The notes beneath the pieces were generated by a model that was not told the DNA's origin, made no database searches, and worked only from the letters and a program-made list of their open reading frames with translations. A stretch of 64,000 nt of DNA, from positions 62,001-126,000 of the forward strand of contig DATGQZ010000050.1 of NCBI GenBank assembly GCA_035303945.1, read 5' to 3'. Shown one piece after another: positions 35,341 to 43,746 of the stretch (its first letter is position 1; each line of letters opens with the position of its first letter). This DNA comes from DATGMS01 sp035303945 (GTDB lineage Bacteria > Bacteroidota > Bacteroidia > Cytophagales > Cyclobacteriaceae). A program made the translations under genes and the position numbers.

Positions 35341-36339
35341 TTTTTTATCTCTGGGCTTATCTTTTTTGTCCGCATCAGAATTGGCAATGGATTCCCTCAT
35401 ACTGGTATCGGATTTAACATTCTCCATGCGGTAATAATCCATAATTCCGAGATTACCCGCACGGAATGATTCAGCAATAGCTTTGGGGACTTCAGCTTCG
35501 GCCTCGGTTACCTTGGCTTGCATTTCCACATTCCTTGCCTTCATTTCCTGCTCCAGCGCGACGGCCATTGCCCTTCGTTCTTCTGCTCTAGCCTCCGCGA
35601 CTTTTAGATCAGCAGAAGCTTGATCAATTTGAAGCTTGGCACCAATATTTGAGCCTACATCGATGTCGGCGATATCGATAGAAAGGATTTCAAAAGCCGT
35701 CCCTGAATCCAGCCCCCGCTCCAACACCAACTTTGAAATCCGATCAGGATTTTCCAACACAACCTTATGGTTAGTAGAGGAACCGATGGAGGTCACAATA
35801 CCTTCCCCTACCCTAGCAAGAATAGTCTCTTCACCAGCCCCCCCTACCAGCTGAGCAATGTTTGCTCTAACTGTAACTCTCGCTTTGGCAATCAACTGAA
35901 TGCCGTCAGCGGCAACAGCGGCAACATTTGGGGTGTTGATGACTTTGGGATTCACCGAGATTTGAACCGCCTCGAATACATCCCGTCCCGCAAGATCTAT
36001 GGCTGTAGCCTGTTTAAACGATAAGGAAATGTTCGCTTTATCGGCAGAAATCAAAGCTCGAATAACAGCTGGCACGTTGCCGCCAGCTAAATAATGGGTC
36101 TCCAAATCGTTGGTAGTAAGATTTAATCCAGCCTTAGTAGCCGTAATTAAGGAGTTTACAATGATGCTAGGCGGTACTTTTCGTATCCTCATCCCCACCA
36201 ACTCGAGAAGCCCCACCCGAACATTGGAGAAGATGGCAGTGATCCATAGGTTGACCGGCACGAAATAGAGAAAAACAAAGAGGACAACCAGTCCTGCAAA
36301 GGCAACAACTAAAATAAATAGTGAGTTAGTTTCTTCCAT
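35338..36339 (-). CDS. floA: flotillin-like protein FloA
   Basis: 333 residues. One N-terminal membrane-inserted segment (about 7-37), then the FloA-type SPFH core: RVGLLELVGMRIRKVPPSIIV, NLTTNDLETHYLAGGNV and GRDVFEAVQISVNPKVI. A long Ala/Glu-rich coiled coil (AEARAEERRAMAVALEQEM) follows, with a charged tail ending in lysines. Flotillins organise membrane microdomains and affect fluidity, signalling and wall synthesis. It starts 3 bases after the end of the NfeD-like gene; that pairing is common and implies joint function at the membrane. Confidence 0.93.
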   Translation of the reverse strand: MEETNSLFILVVAFAGLVVLFVFLYFVPVNLWITAIFSNVRVGLLELVGMRIRKVPPSIIVNSLITATKAGLNLTTNDLETHYLAGGNVPAVIRALISADKANISLSFKQATAIDLAGRDVFEAVQISVNPKVINTPNVAAVAADGIQLIAKARVTVRANIAQLVGGAGEETILARVGEGIVTSIGSSTNHKVVLENPDRISKLVLERGLDSGTAFEILSIDIADIDVGSNIGAKLQIDQASADLKVAEARAEERRAMAVALEQEMKARNVEMQAKVTEAEAEVPKAIAESFRAGNLGIMDYYRMENVKSDTSMRESIANSDADKKDKPRDKK

Positions 36340-36342
36340 AAT

Positions 36343-36807
36343 TTATGCTTTATTAATAGTAATCTTATTGTCCTCCAGCCTTTCTATGATAACCTGCGTC
36401 CCGGCAGAAAGAAAACCTACCTCAGATTTAGCCTCATAAATCCTTTCTCCGATTTCTACCTTTCCATAGGGCCTGAAATCTGAAATCGTACGACCTGTCT
36501 GTCCCACTTTCAATCCTGCCAAACGATCATCATAACTTCTACTGGTAATGGTTTCCTTGAGTGAAAACCTGTTCCACACACCTGATCGAAAACCATAAAT
36601 AATGATCACCACATGTGCCAACAGCGACGATCCAGTTATTGTGAGTGCGGTATTGGTTTCAAAAGATACAAAACCATAATAGATCCCCAGGCCTGTTACC
36701 AATACTCCTAATGCCCCTATTATAGTTGTGCCTGGAATGAACAGTACTTCTACGAGTACAAGGACGACTCCTAAGGCTAACAGACTGATTAGGATAAACC
36801 AAACCAT
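36343..36807 (-). CDS. NfeD-like membrane protein (flotillin partner)
   Basis: 154 residues from ATG 36807. An in-frame extension to 36852 lacks hydrophobic character, while MVWFILISLLALGVVLVLVEVLFIPG starts directly with a helix. Three membrane helices (to about residue 70) precede a C-terminal OB-fold-like NfeD domain (LAGLKVGQTGRTISDFRPYGKVEIGERIYEAKSE). NfeD proteins accompany SPFH/flotillin genes and are thought to work with them at membrane microdomains. It sits 3 bases upstream of floA on the same strand. It is the short form without the N-terminal serine-protease domain. Confidence 0.88.
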   Translation of the reverse strand: MVWFILISLLALGVVLVLVEVLFIPGTTIIGALGVLVTGLGIYYGFVSFETNTALTITGSSLLAHVVIIIYGFRSGVWNRFSLKETITSRSYDDRLAGLKVGQTGRTISDFRPYGKVEIGERIYEAKSEVGFLSAGTQVIIERLEDNKITINKA

Positions 36808-36929
36808 AAGATGGCATTTTCGAAATTGGACGGAAACAGCAAAAGCAAACACCCTCGCTGCGATGACGGGCCCCTGCGCCGGCTACCGAGAAGGGAAAGT
36901 AGCTATATTTTTTTTCAATTAAAAGGTTT

Positions 36930-36983
36930 AAAAAAAGAAGGTGCCCCACACGCTTGGATTTATCCTACAATGTGAGACACCTT
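36930..36983 (-). terminator. terminator after proS
   Basis: In the gene direction, AAGGTGTCTCACA (36983-36971) pairs with TGTGGGGCACCTT (36950-36938) with two G-U pairs, followed by a run of T. The A-to-G/U bias means it folds better on the minus strand, matching proS. The loop is 20 bases. Confidence 0.65.
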
Positions 36984-37032
36984 ATATCATATTTCGCCCG
37001 AATCAAAATCTGATCAATATCAACATTTCAAA

Positions 37033-38514
37033 TTAGTACGCCTTTGCAAACAAAACCCTTCCCCTAGAAGGCTTACCGGTTCTGACACATTTTCCTTCTT
37101 CCTGAACCTGATCTAATGGGATACAGCGTATCGTTGCCTTGGTCAATTCTTTTATTTCCTCTTCTGTCTCGGAGCTTCCGTCCCAATGGGCAGAAATAAA
37201 TCCTCCTTTGGTATTTAATACTTCCTCAAATTCTTCCCAAGAATTGACCTCTGTAGTGTTTTCAACCCTAAAGGCCAGTGCTTTATTGTAAATATTCTGC
37301 TGAATTTCTTCTAATAGTGCAGGAATTTTTTCCTCAATAGATACCGCGTTAAGATCCAAGGTCTCCTTGGAAAGCGTGTCTCTACGCGCCACTTCTACCG
37401 TGTTCTGTGCCAAATCGCGGGCGCCAATGGCAATCCTTACTGGCACCCCCTTTAATTCATATTCTGCAAATTTCCAACCGGGCTTTTGGGTGTCGCGATT
37501 GTCATATTTGACTAAAATGCCTAGACCACGAAGCTTCTTAGCGATCTCATTTGCCTTTTCTGACACTGCTGCCAATTCTTCCTCACTTTTAAAGATAGGA
37601 ATAATGACTACTTGTATAGGAGCTAATTTAGGAGGCAATACCAATCCATTGTCGTCCGAATGGGCCATAATTAATGCGCCCATTAGTCGTGTACTTACTC
37701 CCCAAGAGGTACCCCATACATAATCCAAACCACCATCTTTGGTAGCAAACTTGACATCAAAGGCTTTGGCAAAATTCTGTCCCAAAAAGTGAGAAGTGCC
37801 AGCCTGAAGTGCCTTGCCGTCTTGCATCAAGCCTTCTATGCAGTAGGTCTCTTCGGCTCCGGCAAAACGTTCATTCGCGGTTTTTACCCCTTTAACCACC
37901 GGCAATGCCATGTACTTCTCGGCAAAATCAGCGTAAACACTCAGCATCTGTACTGTCTCATCAATAGCTTCTTGACGGGTTGCATGAGCAGTATGGCCCT
38001 CTTGCCATAAAAACTCTGTTGTGCGCAAGAAAAGTCTGGTTCTCATTTCCCAGCGAACAACATTCGCCCACTGATTGATCAACAGCGGAAGATCACGGTA
38101 AGACTGTATCCAATTTTTGTAAGCACTCCAAATAACGGTTTCAGAGGTAGGCCGCACAATCAACTCTTCTTCCAGCTTGGCTTCGGGATCTACCACCACA
38201 GCTTTACCGTCCTCTGAATTTTTTAGCCTGTAATGAGTTACTACCGCACATTCCTTGGCGAAGCCTTCTACGTGGCTGGCTTCTTTTGACAGATAAGATT
38301 TCGGTATGAAAAGCGGAAAATAAGCATTGACGTGATCAGTATCTTTAAACATCCTGTCCAACTGTGCCTGCATCTTTTCCCAAATCGCATATCCATACGG
38401 CTTAATGACCATACAGCCTCTCACATCCGAATTTTCTGCTAGGTCAGCCTTTTTCACTAATTCATTGTACCACAGTGAATAATCATCACTCCGCTTTGGT
38501 AGTCCTTTACTCAT
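37033..38514 (-). CDS. proS: prolyl-tRNA synthetase (eukaryote/archaeal-like type)
   Basis: 493 residues, ATG 38514. It is the shorter type-3 form without the bacterial editing insertion: MSKGLPKRSDDYSLWYNELVKKADLAENSDVRG, RPTSETVIWSAYKNWIQSYRDLPLLINQWANVVRWEMRTRLFLRTTEFLWQEGHTAHAT (motif 2 with class-II arginine), a C-terminal anticodon-binding domain and a terminal zinc-like tail region. It charges tRNA-Pro in the cytosol. It is monocistronic, with a -7 box upstream and a terminator after it. Confidence 0.93.
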   Translation of the reverse strand: MSKGLPKRSDDYSLWYNELVKKADLAENSDVRGCMVIKPYGYAIWEKMQAQLDRMFKDTDHVNAYFPLFIPKSYLSKEASHVEGFAKECAVVTHYRLKNSEDGKAVVVDPEAKLEEELIVRPTSETVIWSAYKNWIQSYRDLPLLINQWANVVRWEMRTRLFLRTTEFLWQEGHTAHATRQEAIDETVQMLSVYADFAEKYMALPVVKGVKTANERFAGAEETYCIEGLMQDGKALQAGTSHFLGQNFAKAFDVKFATKDGGLDYVWGTSWGVSTRLMGALIMAHSDDNGLVLPPKLAPIQVVIIPIFKSEEELAAVSEKANEIAKKLRGLGILVKYDNRDTQKPGWKFAEYELKGVPVRIAIGARDLAQNTVEVARRDTLSKETLDLNAVSIEEKIPALLEEIQQNIYNKALAFRVENTTEVNSWEEFEEVLNTKGGFISAHWDGSSETEEEIKELTKATIRCIPLDQVQEEGKCVRTGKPSRGRVLFAKAY

Positions 38515-38564
38515 TTTAATTTGTTGTAATTAAAAAAACTTTTTATATTCGAACTGAATTAAAG

Positions 38565-38572
38565 CAAATATA
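38565..38572 (-). promoter_or_regulatory. candidate -7 promoter box for proS
   Basis: CAAATATA on the plus strand is TATATTTG in the gene direction, 50 bases before the ATG. No TTTG at the expected -33 position. Confidence 0.4.
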
Positions 38573-38645
38573 TATCAAAAAAATTGATAACCCCTCGGGG
38601 AAACCTACGTATATAATCGTGGGGCTATAAAATCAAAAAACGCAT

Positions 38646-39911
38646 ATGAACAATCTATTCACCATCCGGTTCTTGGGCGCTATTGCGGTGTTGGGACTTG
38701 CATCCTGCAGCACCAATTACAGTGCGCTTAAAGGCGAAACCGACGACCTGTACTTCATGGCTGCTGATGCCAAGGTCGCCACTGAATTTGCAGTTCAGAA
38801 CAACAACCGGGAAAACTTTAAACAACTGGAGCAGATCAATGCTGAAGAATATGTCCCTGAAAACTTTTCAGCGAAGAATGTCAACCCAGAATACCTAGCT
38901 AAATATCAGAGCCAAGACACCGCCTCCGAGGAAGGTACCGTTTACTTTGATGAAAGCACTGGTGAGACCATAGCCAGAGAAGGTGGCGATATCAATATCT
39001 ACAACAATTTCAGGGGAAACAGCGGAAACAATTTCAATTCTTGGAACATGAACCCTTGGATGATGAGCTCTTTCTACAGCCCCTTGGCTTTTAGCCCCTG
39101 GGGATTTGGAGGCTTTTATGATCCTTTCTGGGGACCCAGTTATTTCCGACCAGGCTTTAACCTTTCTTTAGGCTTCGGCTTGGGCTTTGGAAGTAGATTT
39201 GGTTGGGGCTTCGGCAATCCATGGAGGTATGGTTACGGGATGGGTTATTATGATCCCTTCTACTCTCCTTACTACGCCTACGGCCGTCCAATTATTGTAG
39301 TTCCCGGAGGATCTGAAAACAGAAGAGTAATTGTAAGAGGTCAGCGGCCGACCAGGGGTTCTTTAGCAACTAGCAGATCAAGAGAAAACCTTGCTTCTCC
39401 AAACAGCAGTAGAGCGTCAGCCAGAAGAGAAGCTGTGTCCAGGACATCCACTCCTAGCACCCGGGCTAATGCCAGAACTGACTTTAGCCGTTCTGAGAAT
39501 GACTATTACAATGCGAATTCGAGAAATGCCTCTGCTGCATCCGCAGCACCTACTCGAAGAAGTGTGAGTTCCCCTGCCATGAGCAGAACCAGCAGTGGAT
39601 CCAGCAGAGACGCTTATACTGCTCCTTCGAGAACATTGCGAACTTCGGCTCCTTCCTCGGTTGACAGAGGTTCGGCTACCCGTTCGAGATATGCGGCACC
39701 AAGTCAAAATAATTCGCCATCCTATAACAGAAGCACCTCTCCCCAGTATAACAGGGTGACCACACCTTCTAACAATAGTAATAGTAGGAGTACGTATTCA
39801 TCACCATCAAGAAGTTCTTCACCTTCCTACAGCGCACCGAGCAGAAGCTCAGGCAGCAGCGGAGGAGGAGCCGTAAGGTCTTCTGGTGGGAGTTCAAGAA
39901 GAGGGAATTAA
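38646..39911 (+). CDS. lipoprotein with aromatic/glycine-rich centre and Ser/Arg-rich tail
   Basis: 421 residues. The leader MNNLFTIRFLGAIAVLGLASC ends in a lipobox Cys21. Residues about 25-110 form a polar region with DDLYFMAADAKVATEF. Residues about 115-215 are very rich in Gly, Phe, Tyr, Trp, Pro and Asn (for example FSPWGFGGFYDPFWGPSYF), and residues about 222-421 are almost entirely Ser, Arg, Ala, Thr, Asn, Pro and Tyr. I do not recognise a family with a known function. The N-terminal part resembles a Bacteroidota lipoprotein type often annotated hypothetical. The low-complexity tail may be an adhesive or phase-separating surface segment (inference). It has its own terminator. Confidence 0.7.
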   Translation: MNNLFTIRFLGAIAVLGLASCSTNYSALKGETDDLYFMAADAKVATEFAVQNNNRENFKQLEQINAEEYVPENFSAKNVNPEYLAKYQSQDTASEEGTVYFDESTGETIAREGGDINIYNNFRGNSGNNFNSWNMNPWMMSSFYSPLAFSPWGFGGFYDPFWGPSYFRPGFNLSLGFGLGFGSRFGWGFGNPWRYGYGMGYYDPFYSPYYAYGRPIIVVPGGSENRRVIVRGQRPTRGSLATSRSRENLASPNSSRASARREAVSRTSTPSTRANARTDFSRSENDYYNANSRNASAASAAPTRRSVSSPAMSRTSSGSSRDAYTAPSRTLRTSAPSSVDRGSATRSRYAAPSQNNSPSYNRSTSPQYNRVTTPSNNSNSRSTYSSPSRSSSPSYSAPSRSSGSSGGGAVRSSGGSSRRGN

Positions 39912-39928
39912 TTCCCTCTTTTTTTTAC
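39899..39928 (+). terminator. terminator overlapping the end of the Ser/Arg-rich lipoprotein gene
   Basis: Perfect palindrome AGAGGGAATTAATTCCCTCT (39900-39919) followed by T8. The stop codon TAA lies in its centre. Confidence 0.85.
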
Positions 39929-40104
39929 TTTTTTTGTCCCTTCTTCGTTTAATATTTACCCATCAAGCTTATTCGGCACCAAGCTTGCCGCTCTTTGGAG
40001 AGGCAAGATCTTTCTTTCATCCTAATATAAAGGAGAATAAGTTTTGGAAACAACGGGCAACCCTATTCATTTTGGGGAAATATAAAATTCTTAACGTTTA
40101 TTAA

Positions 40105-41577
40105 ATGAAATCTATTAAGACTTTAGCAATTGGAATAGCAACAGGCCTTGCTGCCTTTTCGGCTAACGAAGCTCATGCTCAAGGAGGATATTTTGAAGAT
40201 GCGTTGAGGTACAGCCAATACCGATCTACCGGGTCGGCAAGAGTGCTCGGCATCGGCGGCACGCATACATCCATAGGTGGTGATGTGTCTAATATCCATG
40301 AAAATCCGGCCGGATTAGGCTTTTTTAGACGTTCAGAAGCCAGCTTTACGGCCTCCTATGGAAACCTACAATCTGAAACGACATTCATGGATCAAATTCA
40401 AAACAATACGACCAACAACTTCGCTTTACCCAACATTAGCGTGGTGATCAGTAATGTCAAAGATGCCTTAGAACTGGGGGATTGGCGTGGAGGCTCATTT
40501 GGTATCAGCATCAATCGGTCACAACTATACAGAAGTGACTTTGGATATTATTCGGATAGGCGCGGCACCAGCTCGCTGTTGGATTTTTATGCAGACGATT
40601 ATAATGATTTTGGTGAGCCGGCAATAGGTGATCCTTCAGGCTTGCCGCTAGACGTGGGGTTGATATTCAAAGACGACAACGGAAATTATATTAAAGATCC
40701 AGACTATGCACTAGGGAATCCTTTCCAAGACGAGCGAATCGAAAACGAAGGGAGCAGAACTGAGATTGCGTTTTCTTATGGAGGAAACTACAAAAACAAA
40801 CTGTTTGTCGGCGCAAATGTTTCGGTTTCTTCACTCAATTTCTCCTCTACCAAAACCTACAACGAAGAGTTTTTGGACAATAATGACCTTACAGCTTTGT
40901 ATTATTCTTTGCAGGAAAATCTATTGCAGGATGGTACAGGAGTTAACCTGGGTGTTGGATTAATTTATAAACCTATCGATTATATCAATCTGGGCTTTTC
41001 CTTTAAAACTCCGACATGGACAAGAATAAACGAAGAATTTGATGCGGATATTTTTGCAGAGTTCTACGATGTAAATGGAAATCTTGAATTTGATGAAGAT
41101 GCGGTGAGCGACGTTTACCTTACTACTATTAATCTACGCTCCCCGATGAAAATTAGTGCTGGTGGTACCTTCTTTTTCAATAAAAACGGTTTTATTACAG
41201 CTGATGTAGATTATGTCGACTATTCCAGCATGAATCTCCGCTCTCCAGACTTCTCCATGGATTCCAACAATGAGGATATTAAAAGTTTTGCTACCAGTAC
41301 CATCAATTACCGTGGGGGCGCTGAATATCGCTTTAACATGTTTAGGATTAGGGCAGGCGCAGCGTTTTATGGCGATCCTATGGATGCCGATGGACTTGAT
41401 CGAAGTATGAGACAATTTTCTGGCGGAGTTGGCGTTCGCCTGCCTAACCTGTATGTAGATCTAGGAATTTTCCATAGCAACTACAATAGTTATTATCGAT
41501 CCTACCCCAATGGAGATCTTGCGAGCACAACCCATAAACAACTGACCGGGATGCTTACCGTAGGCTTTAACTTCTAA
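40105..41577 (+). CDS. FadL/OMPP1-type outer-membrane transport protein
   Basis: 490 residues with a signal peptide (about 1-25, cut after AHA). The mature start GGYFEDALRYSQYRSTGSARVLGIGGTHTSIGGDVSNIHENPAGLGFF contains the NPAGL motif shared by FadL-type porins and the PorV branch. The rest alternates beta strands and ends in a phenylalanine (VGFNF), the usual barrel-insertion signal. FadL relatives carry hydrophobic compounds across the outer membrane; PorV instead serves type IX secretion. The length (490) is somewhat above a typical PorV, so I favour general transport. The stop overlaps the convergent aroK by 11 bases, and its terminator lies inside aroK. Confidence 0.78.
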   Translation: MKSIKTLAIGIATGLAAFSANEAHAQGGYFEDALRYSQYRSTGSARVLGIGGTHTSIGGDVSNIHENPAGLGFFRRSEASFTASYGNLQSETTFMDQIQNNTTNNFALPNISVVISNVKDALELGDWRGGSFGISINRSQLYRSDFGYYSDRRGTSSLLDFYADDYNDFGEPAIGDPSGLPLDVGLIFKDDNGNYIKDPDYALGNPFQDERIENEGSRTEIAFSYGGNYKNKLFVGANVSVSSLNFSSTKTYNEEFLDNNDLTALYYSLQENLLQDGTGVNLGVGLIYKPIDYINLGFSFKTPTWTRINEEFDADIFAEFYDVNGNLEFDEDAVSDVYLTTINLRSPMKISAGGTFFFNKNGFITADVDYVDYSSMNLRSPDFSMDSNNEDIKSFATSTINYRGGAEYRFNMFRIRAGAAFYGDPMDADGLDRSMRQFSGGVGVRLPNLYVDLGIFHSNYNSYYRSYPNGDLASTTHKQLTGMLTVGFNF

Positions 41578-42094
41578 ACAAACTCATCAACTCCGAAATC
41601 AATAGCTCAGTGGATATATCATCTCCACTGAGCTTTATTTTTGCCTGATCGTAATATCCTATCCGAGCAGCGTAGAGATCTTTCAGTTTTGCAAAAATTT
41701 CCCCCGCATCAAGCCCTTGAAATAAAGGACGAATGGCTACTTCGCTGCTATTCATCCGTTGGATAATCTGAGACAAAGGCACATCCAAAAATACTGAAAT
41801 AGCTTTACTGTTGATCCTATCCATATTATCGTTGAAGCAAGGTGCTCCTCCTCCGGTGGACAGAACCATTGCTTCTTCAGCATCAAGATGCTTCTCCAAA
41901 GCCCTAGTTTCTGCTTGACGAAAATAACCCTCCCCATGTTTATAAAAAATATCTGGTATGGATTGGTTTTCCTGCTGTACAATCAGTTCATCCAGATCAT
42001 AGAAAGGAAAGCCCAGCTGAACGGCTAACTGCTTACCCAGCGTGGATTTACCGCTACCTGGCAGACCTACCAATACGATTTTAATATTTTTCAT
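41567..42094 (-). CDS. aroK: shikimate kinase
   Basis: 175 residues, usual length. Walker A GLPGSGKST (residues 9-17), the DLDELI shikimate/Mg motif, the GEGYFRQAETRAL segment and GGGAPC (the second glycine-rich shikimate loop), with RPLFQG as the lid arginine region. It phosphorylates shikimate at O3 with ATP, towards chorismate. Its start overlaps the BT_3928-like gene by 14 bases, so it is translated from the same message. Its 3' end carries a terminator hairpin for the convergent porin gene. Confidence 0.94.
   Translation of the reverse strand: MKNIKIVLVGLPGSGKSTLGKQLAVQLGFPFYDLDELIVQQENQSIPDIFYKHGEGYFRQAETRALEKHLDAEEAMVLSTGGGAPCFNDNMDRINSKAISVFLDVPLSQIIQRMNSSEVAIRPLFQGLDAGEIFAKLKDLYAARIGYYDQAKIKLSGDDISTELLISELMSLFRS
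41604..41642 (+). terminator. plus-strand terminator lying inside the 3' end of aroK
   Basis: Perfect 11-bp stem AGCTCAGTGGA (41604-41614) / TCCACTGAGCT (41624-41634), 9-base loop, then TTTATTTTT. It terminates the porin gene ending at 41577, while coding for the last residues of AroK on the other strand. Confidence 0.8.
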
Positions 42095-43187
42095 TGAATA
42101 GCCGCTTTACTTCCGAAGCGGATGGGGTGTTATTATAATGAAATTTTTTGATCACTGTACCTTCCTTAAGGAGCACAATACCTGGATTTGAGCGGATAAT
42201 GGTCTTAACCACTGTTGCATCTCCCATATATTGCGGGGTGTTCCAGCCATGTTTTGCCAACAAAGTACGGATTTCTTCTTCGGATGAAGCGGCTACCACC
42301 ACGGGTTCGATATCGGAACCTGTTAGATCTTGGATCAATGGGGTAATTGCAGCAAGGCCTTCTTCTGACATTTTGTTGATATTGCTTATCAAGATCAACA
42401 CCTTCTTGCCCGATAAGATGTCCTCCGTGATATCCCCTTCTTCGTTCCATACGCTAAAGTCCGAAATTTTGGGAAGCGCTTCGGGGTTCTTCAACTGCAT
42501 GTCGACAAATTCATAAGATTCGTCGCTGGGATATTGATCAAACACACGCTCCTGCCCATCTTTTCGCATGATATAGCTATACTCCAAAGTAGCAGAAGGT
42601 AGCATGGCTGAGGGAATATGTACCCCTTCCTTATACGCTCTAAAGTCGATAAACGGCAGGTTTCGAACAGCCAGAATCGAGAACACCAGGCTGAGTAAAA
42701 ACGATACCAACACCATCCCTTGAAGCGCGACCGATTGCGTGTCTTTTAAATCTTTCCAAAAGATAAAAAGGATCGCAATCAGCACCAATAAGAAAATGTC
42801 CTTATAAAATGACTCCCACGGCGTCAACTTAATAGCATCGCCAAAACAACCACAATCCGTAACTTTATTAAAATAAGCGGAGTAAAAAGTCAAAAAGGTA
42901 AAGAAAACAATCATCAGGGCAAGAAGCGCCACAGTCAATCGAAGCTTTACACCCAAGATCAGCATTACACCTAACACTACTTCAAGCACCACTAAGAACA
43001 CCGCAAGTGGCAGTGACATATCCTTTAGGTAGGCAAAGAAGGGAGCAATATCATAGGAAAATACATCAAAATACTCCTCCAGTTTGATGGACGTACCAAC
43101 GGGATCGTTGACCTTAATCAATCCTGAAAAAATAAAAAGTGCACCAACAATAAAACGGATAACCGTTAAGATGATCTGTTTAACCAT
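42081..43187 (-). CDS. BT_3928-type DoxX/MauE-like membrane protein with thioredoxin-like tail
   Basis: 368 residues. The N-terminal half (about 1-180) has four to five membrane helices of the DoxX/MauE type (RFIVGALFIFSGLIKVNDP) and a conserved CGCFGDA motif with Cys112 and Cys114. The C-terminal half (about 240-368) folds like thioredoxin (KKVLILISNINKMSEEG) but has no CxxC, so redox activity there is unlikely. A role in periplasmic thiol chemistry is possible through the CGC pair (inference). It overlaps the DUF1599 gene by 8 bases upstream and aroK by 14 bases downstream, forming one operon. Confidence 0.83.
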   Translation of the reverse strand: MVKQIILTVIRFIVGALFIFSGLIKVNDPVGTSIKLEEYFDVFSYDIAPFFAYLKDMSLPLAVFLVVLEVVLGVMLILGVKLRLTVALLALMIVFFTFLTFYSAYFNKVTDCGCFGDAIKLTPWESFYKDIFLLVLIAILFIFWKDLKDTQSVALQGMVLVSFLLSLVFSILAVRNLPFIDFRAYKEGVHIPSAMLPSATLEYSYIMRKDGQERVFDQYPSDESYEFVDMQLKNPEALPKISDFSVWNEEGDITEDILSGKKVLILISNINKMSEEGLAAITPLIQDLTGSDIEPVVVAASSEEEIRTLLAKHGWNTPQYMGDATVVKTIIRSNPGIVLLKEGTVIKKFHYNNTPSASEVKRLFNEKY

Positions 43188-43731
43188 GCTGTTCTTCTTT
43201 AAGTTTTATGAGGCAAAAGACGGCGTAATTGATGATATCCTGGTAATTTGGTACAATGCCCTCAGACACCAATGTTCTCCCCTGATGGTCTTCTATCTGC
43301 TTTACCCGATACAGTTTCATAAGAATGATGTCAGTCATTGACGATACCCGCATGTCTCTCCAGGCTTCCCCATAGTCATGATTTTTGTTTTCTAATAATG
43401 CCCTGGTCTCCAATACCCATTTGTCATATAATGGTTCAAGCTCATCATAGGGAATTTCCAGTCGAACATCCTCCTGAAGCTCCACCTGCATCAGCGCTAT
43501 CAGGCAGTAATTGATGATCCCGACAAATTCATCTTGAATAGGGTCATTAACCTTTTGATTTCCTTTCTCTTGGATGGAACGGATACGCTGTGCTTTAATA
43601 AAAATCTGATCAGTGATAGAGGGTAGCCGCAGGATTCTCCAAGCAGTACCATAATCGGTCGTCTTCTTCTCAAAAAGTTCTTTACAAAGGCTAATAACTT
43701 GACTATATTCGCTCACGGTTTGGCTTTTCAA
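43180..43731 (-). CDS. DUF1599 family protein
   Basis: 183 residues from TTG 43731 (no ATG fits; the N-terminal CKELFEKKTTDYGTAWRILRLPSITDQIFIKAQRIR is the family start). The protein is two copies of one unit: the first has DYGTAWRILRLPSITDQIFIKAQRI, the second DYGEAWRDMRVSSMTDIILMKLYRV. This internal duplication is the hallmark of DUF1599, whose function is unknown; the helical D-Y-G-x-A-W motif resembles nucleotide-pyrophosphatase-type folds. It heads the reverse operon with the BT_3928-like gene and aroK. Only 15 bases separate its start from the divergent folP start. Confidence 0.85.
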   Translation of the reverse strand: MKSQTVSEYSQVISLCKELFEKKTTDYGTAWRILRLPSITDQIFIKAQRIRSIQEKGNQKVNDPIQDEFVGIINYCLIALMQVELQEDVRLEIPYDELEPLYDKWVLETRALLENKNHDYGEAWRDMRVSSMTDIILMKLYRVKQIEDHQGRTLVSEGIVPNYQDIINYAVFCLIKLKEEQHG

Positions 43732-43746
43732 AGCAATCAGGGTTTA

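Noticed and set aside
39886..40104. 72-codon plus-strand frame after the Ser/Arg-rich lipoprotein
   Set aside because: It starts in the coding end of the lipoprotein, crosses a strong terminator and shows no domain or leader. Treated as random.
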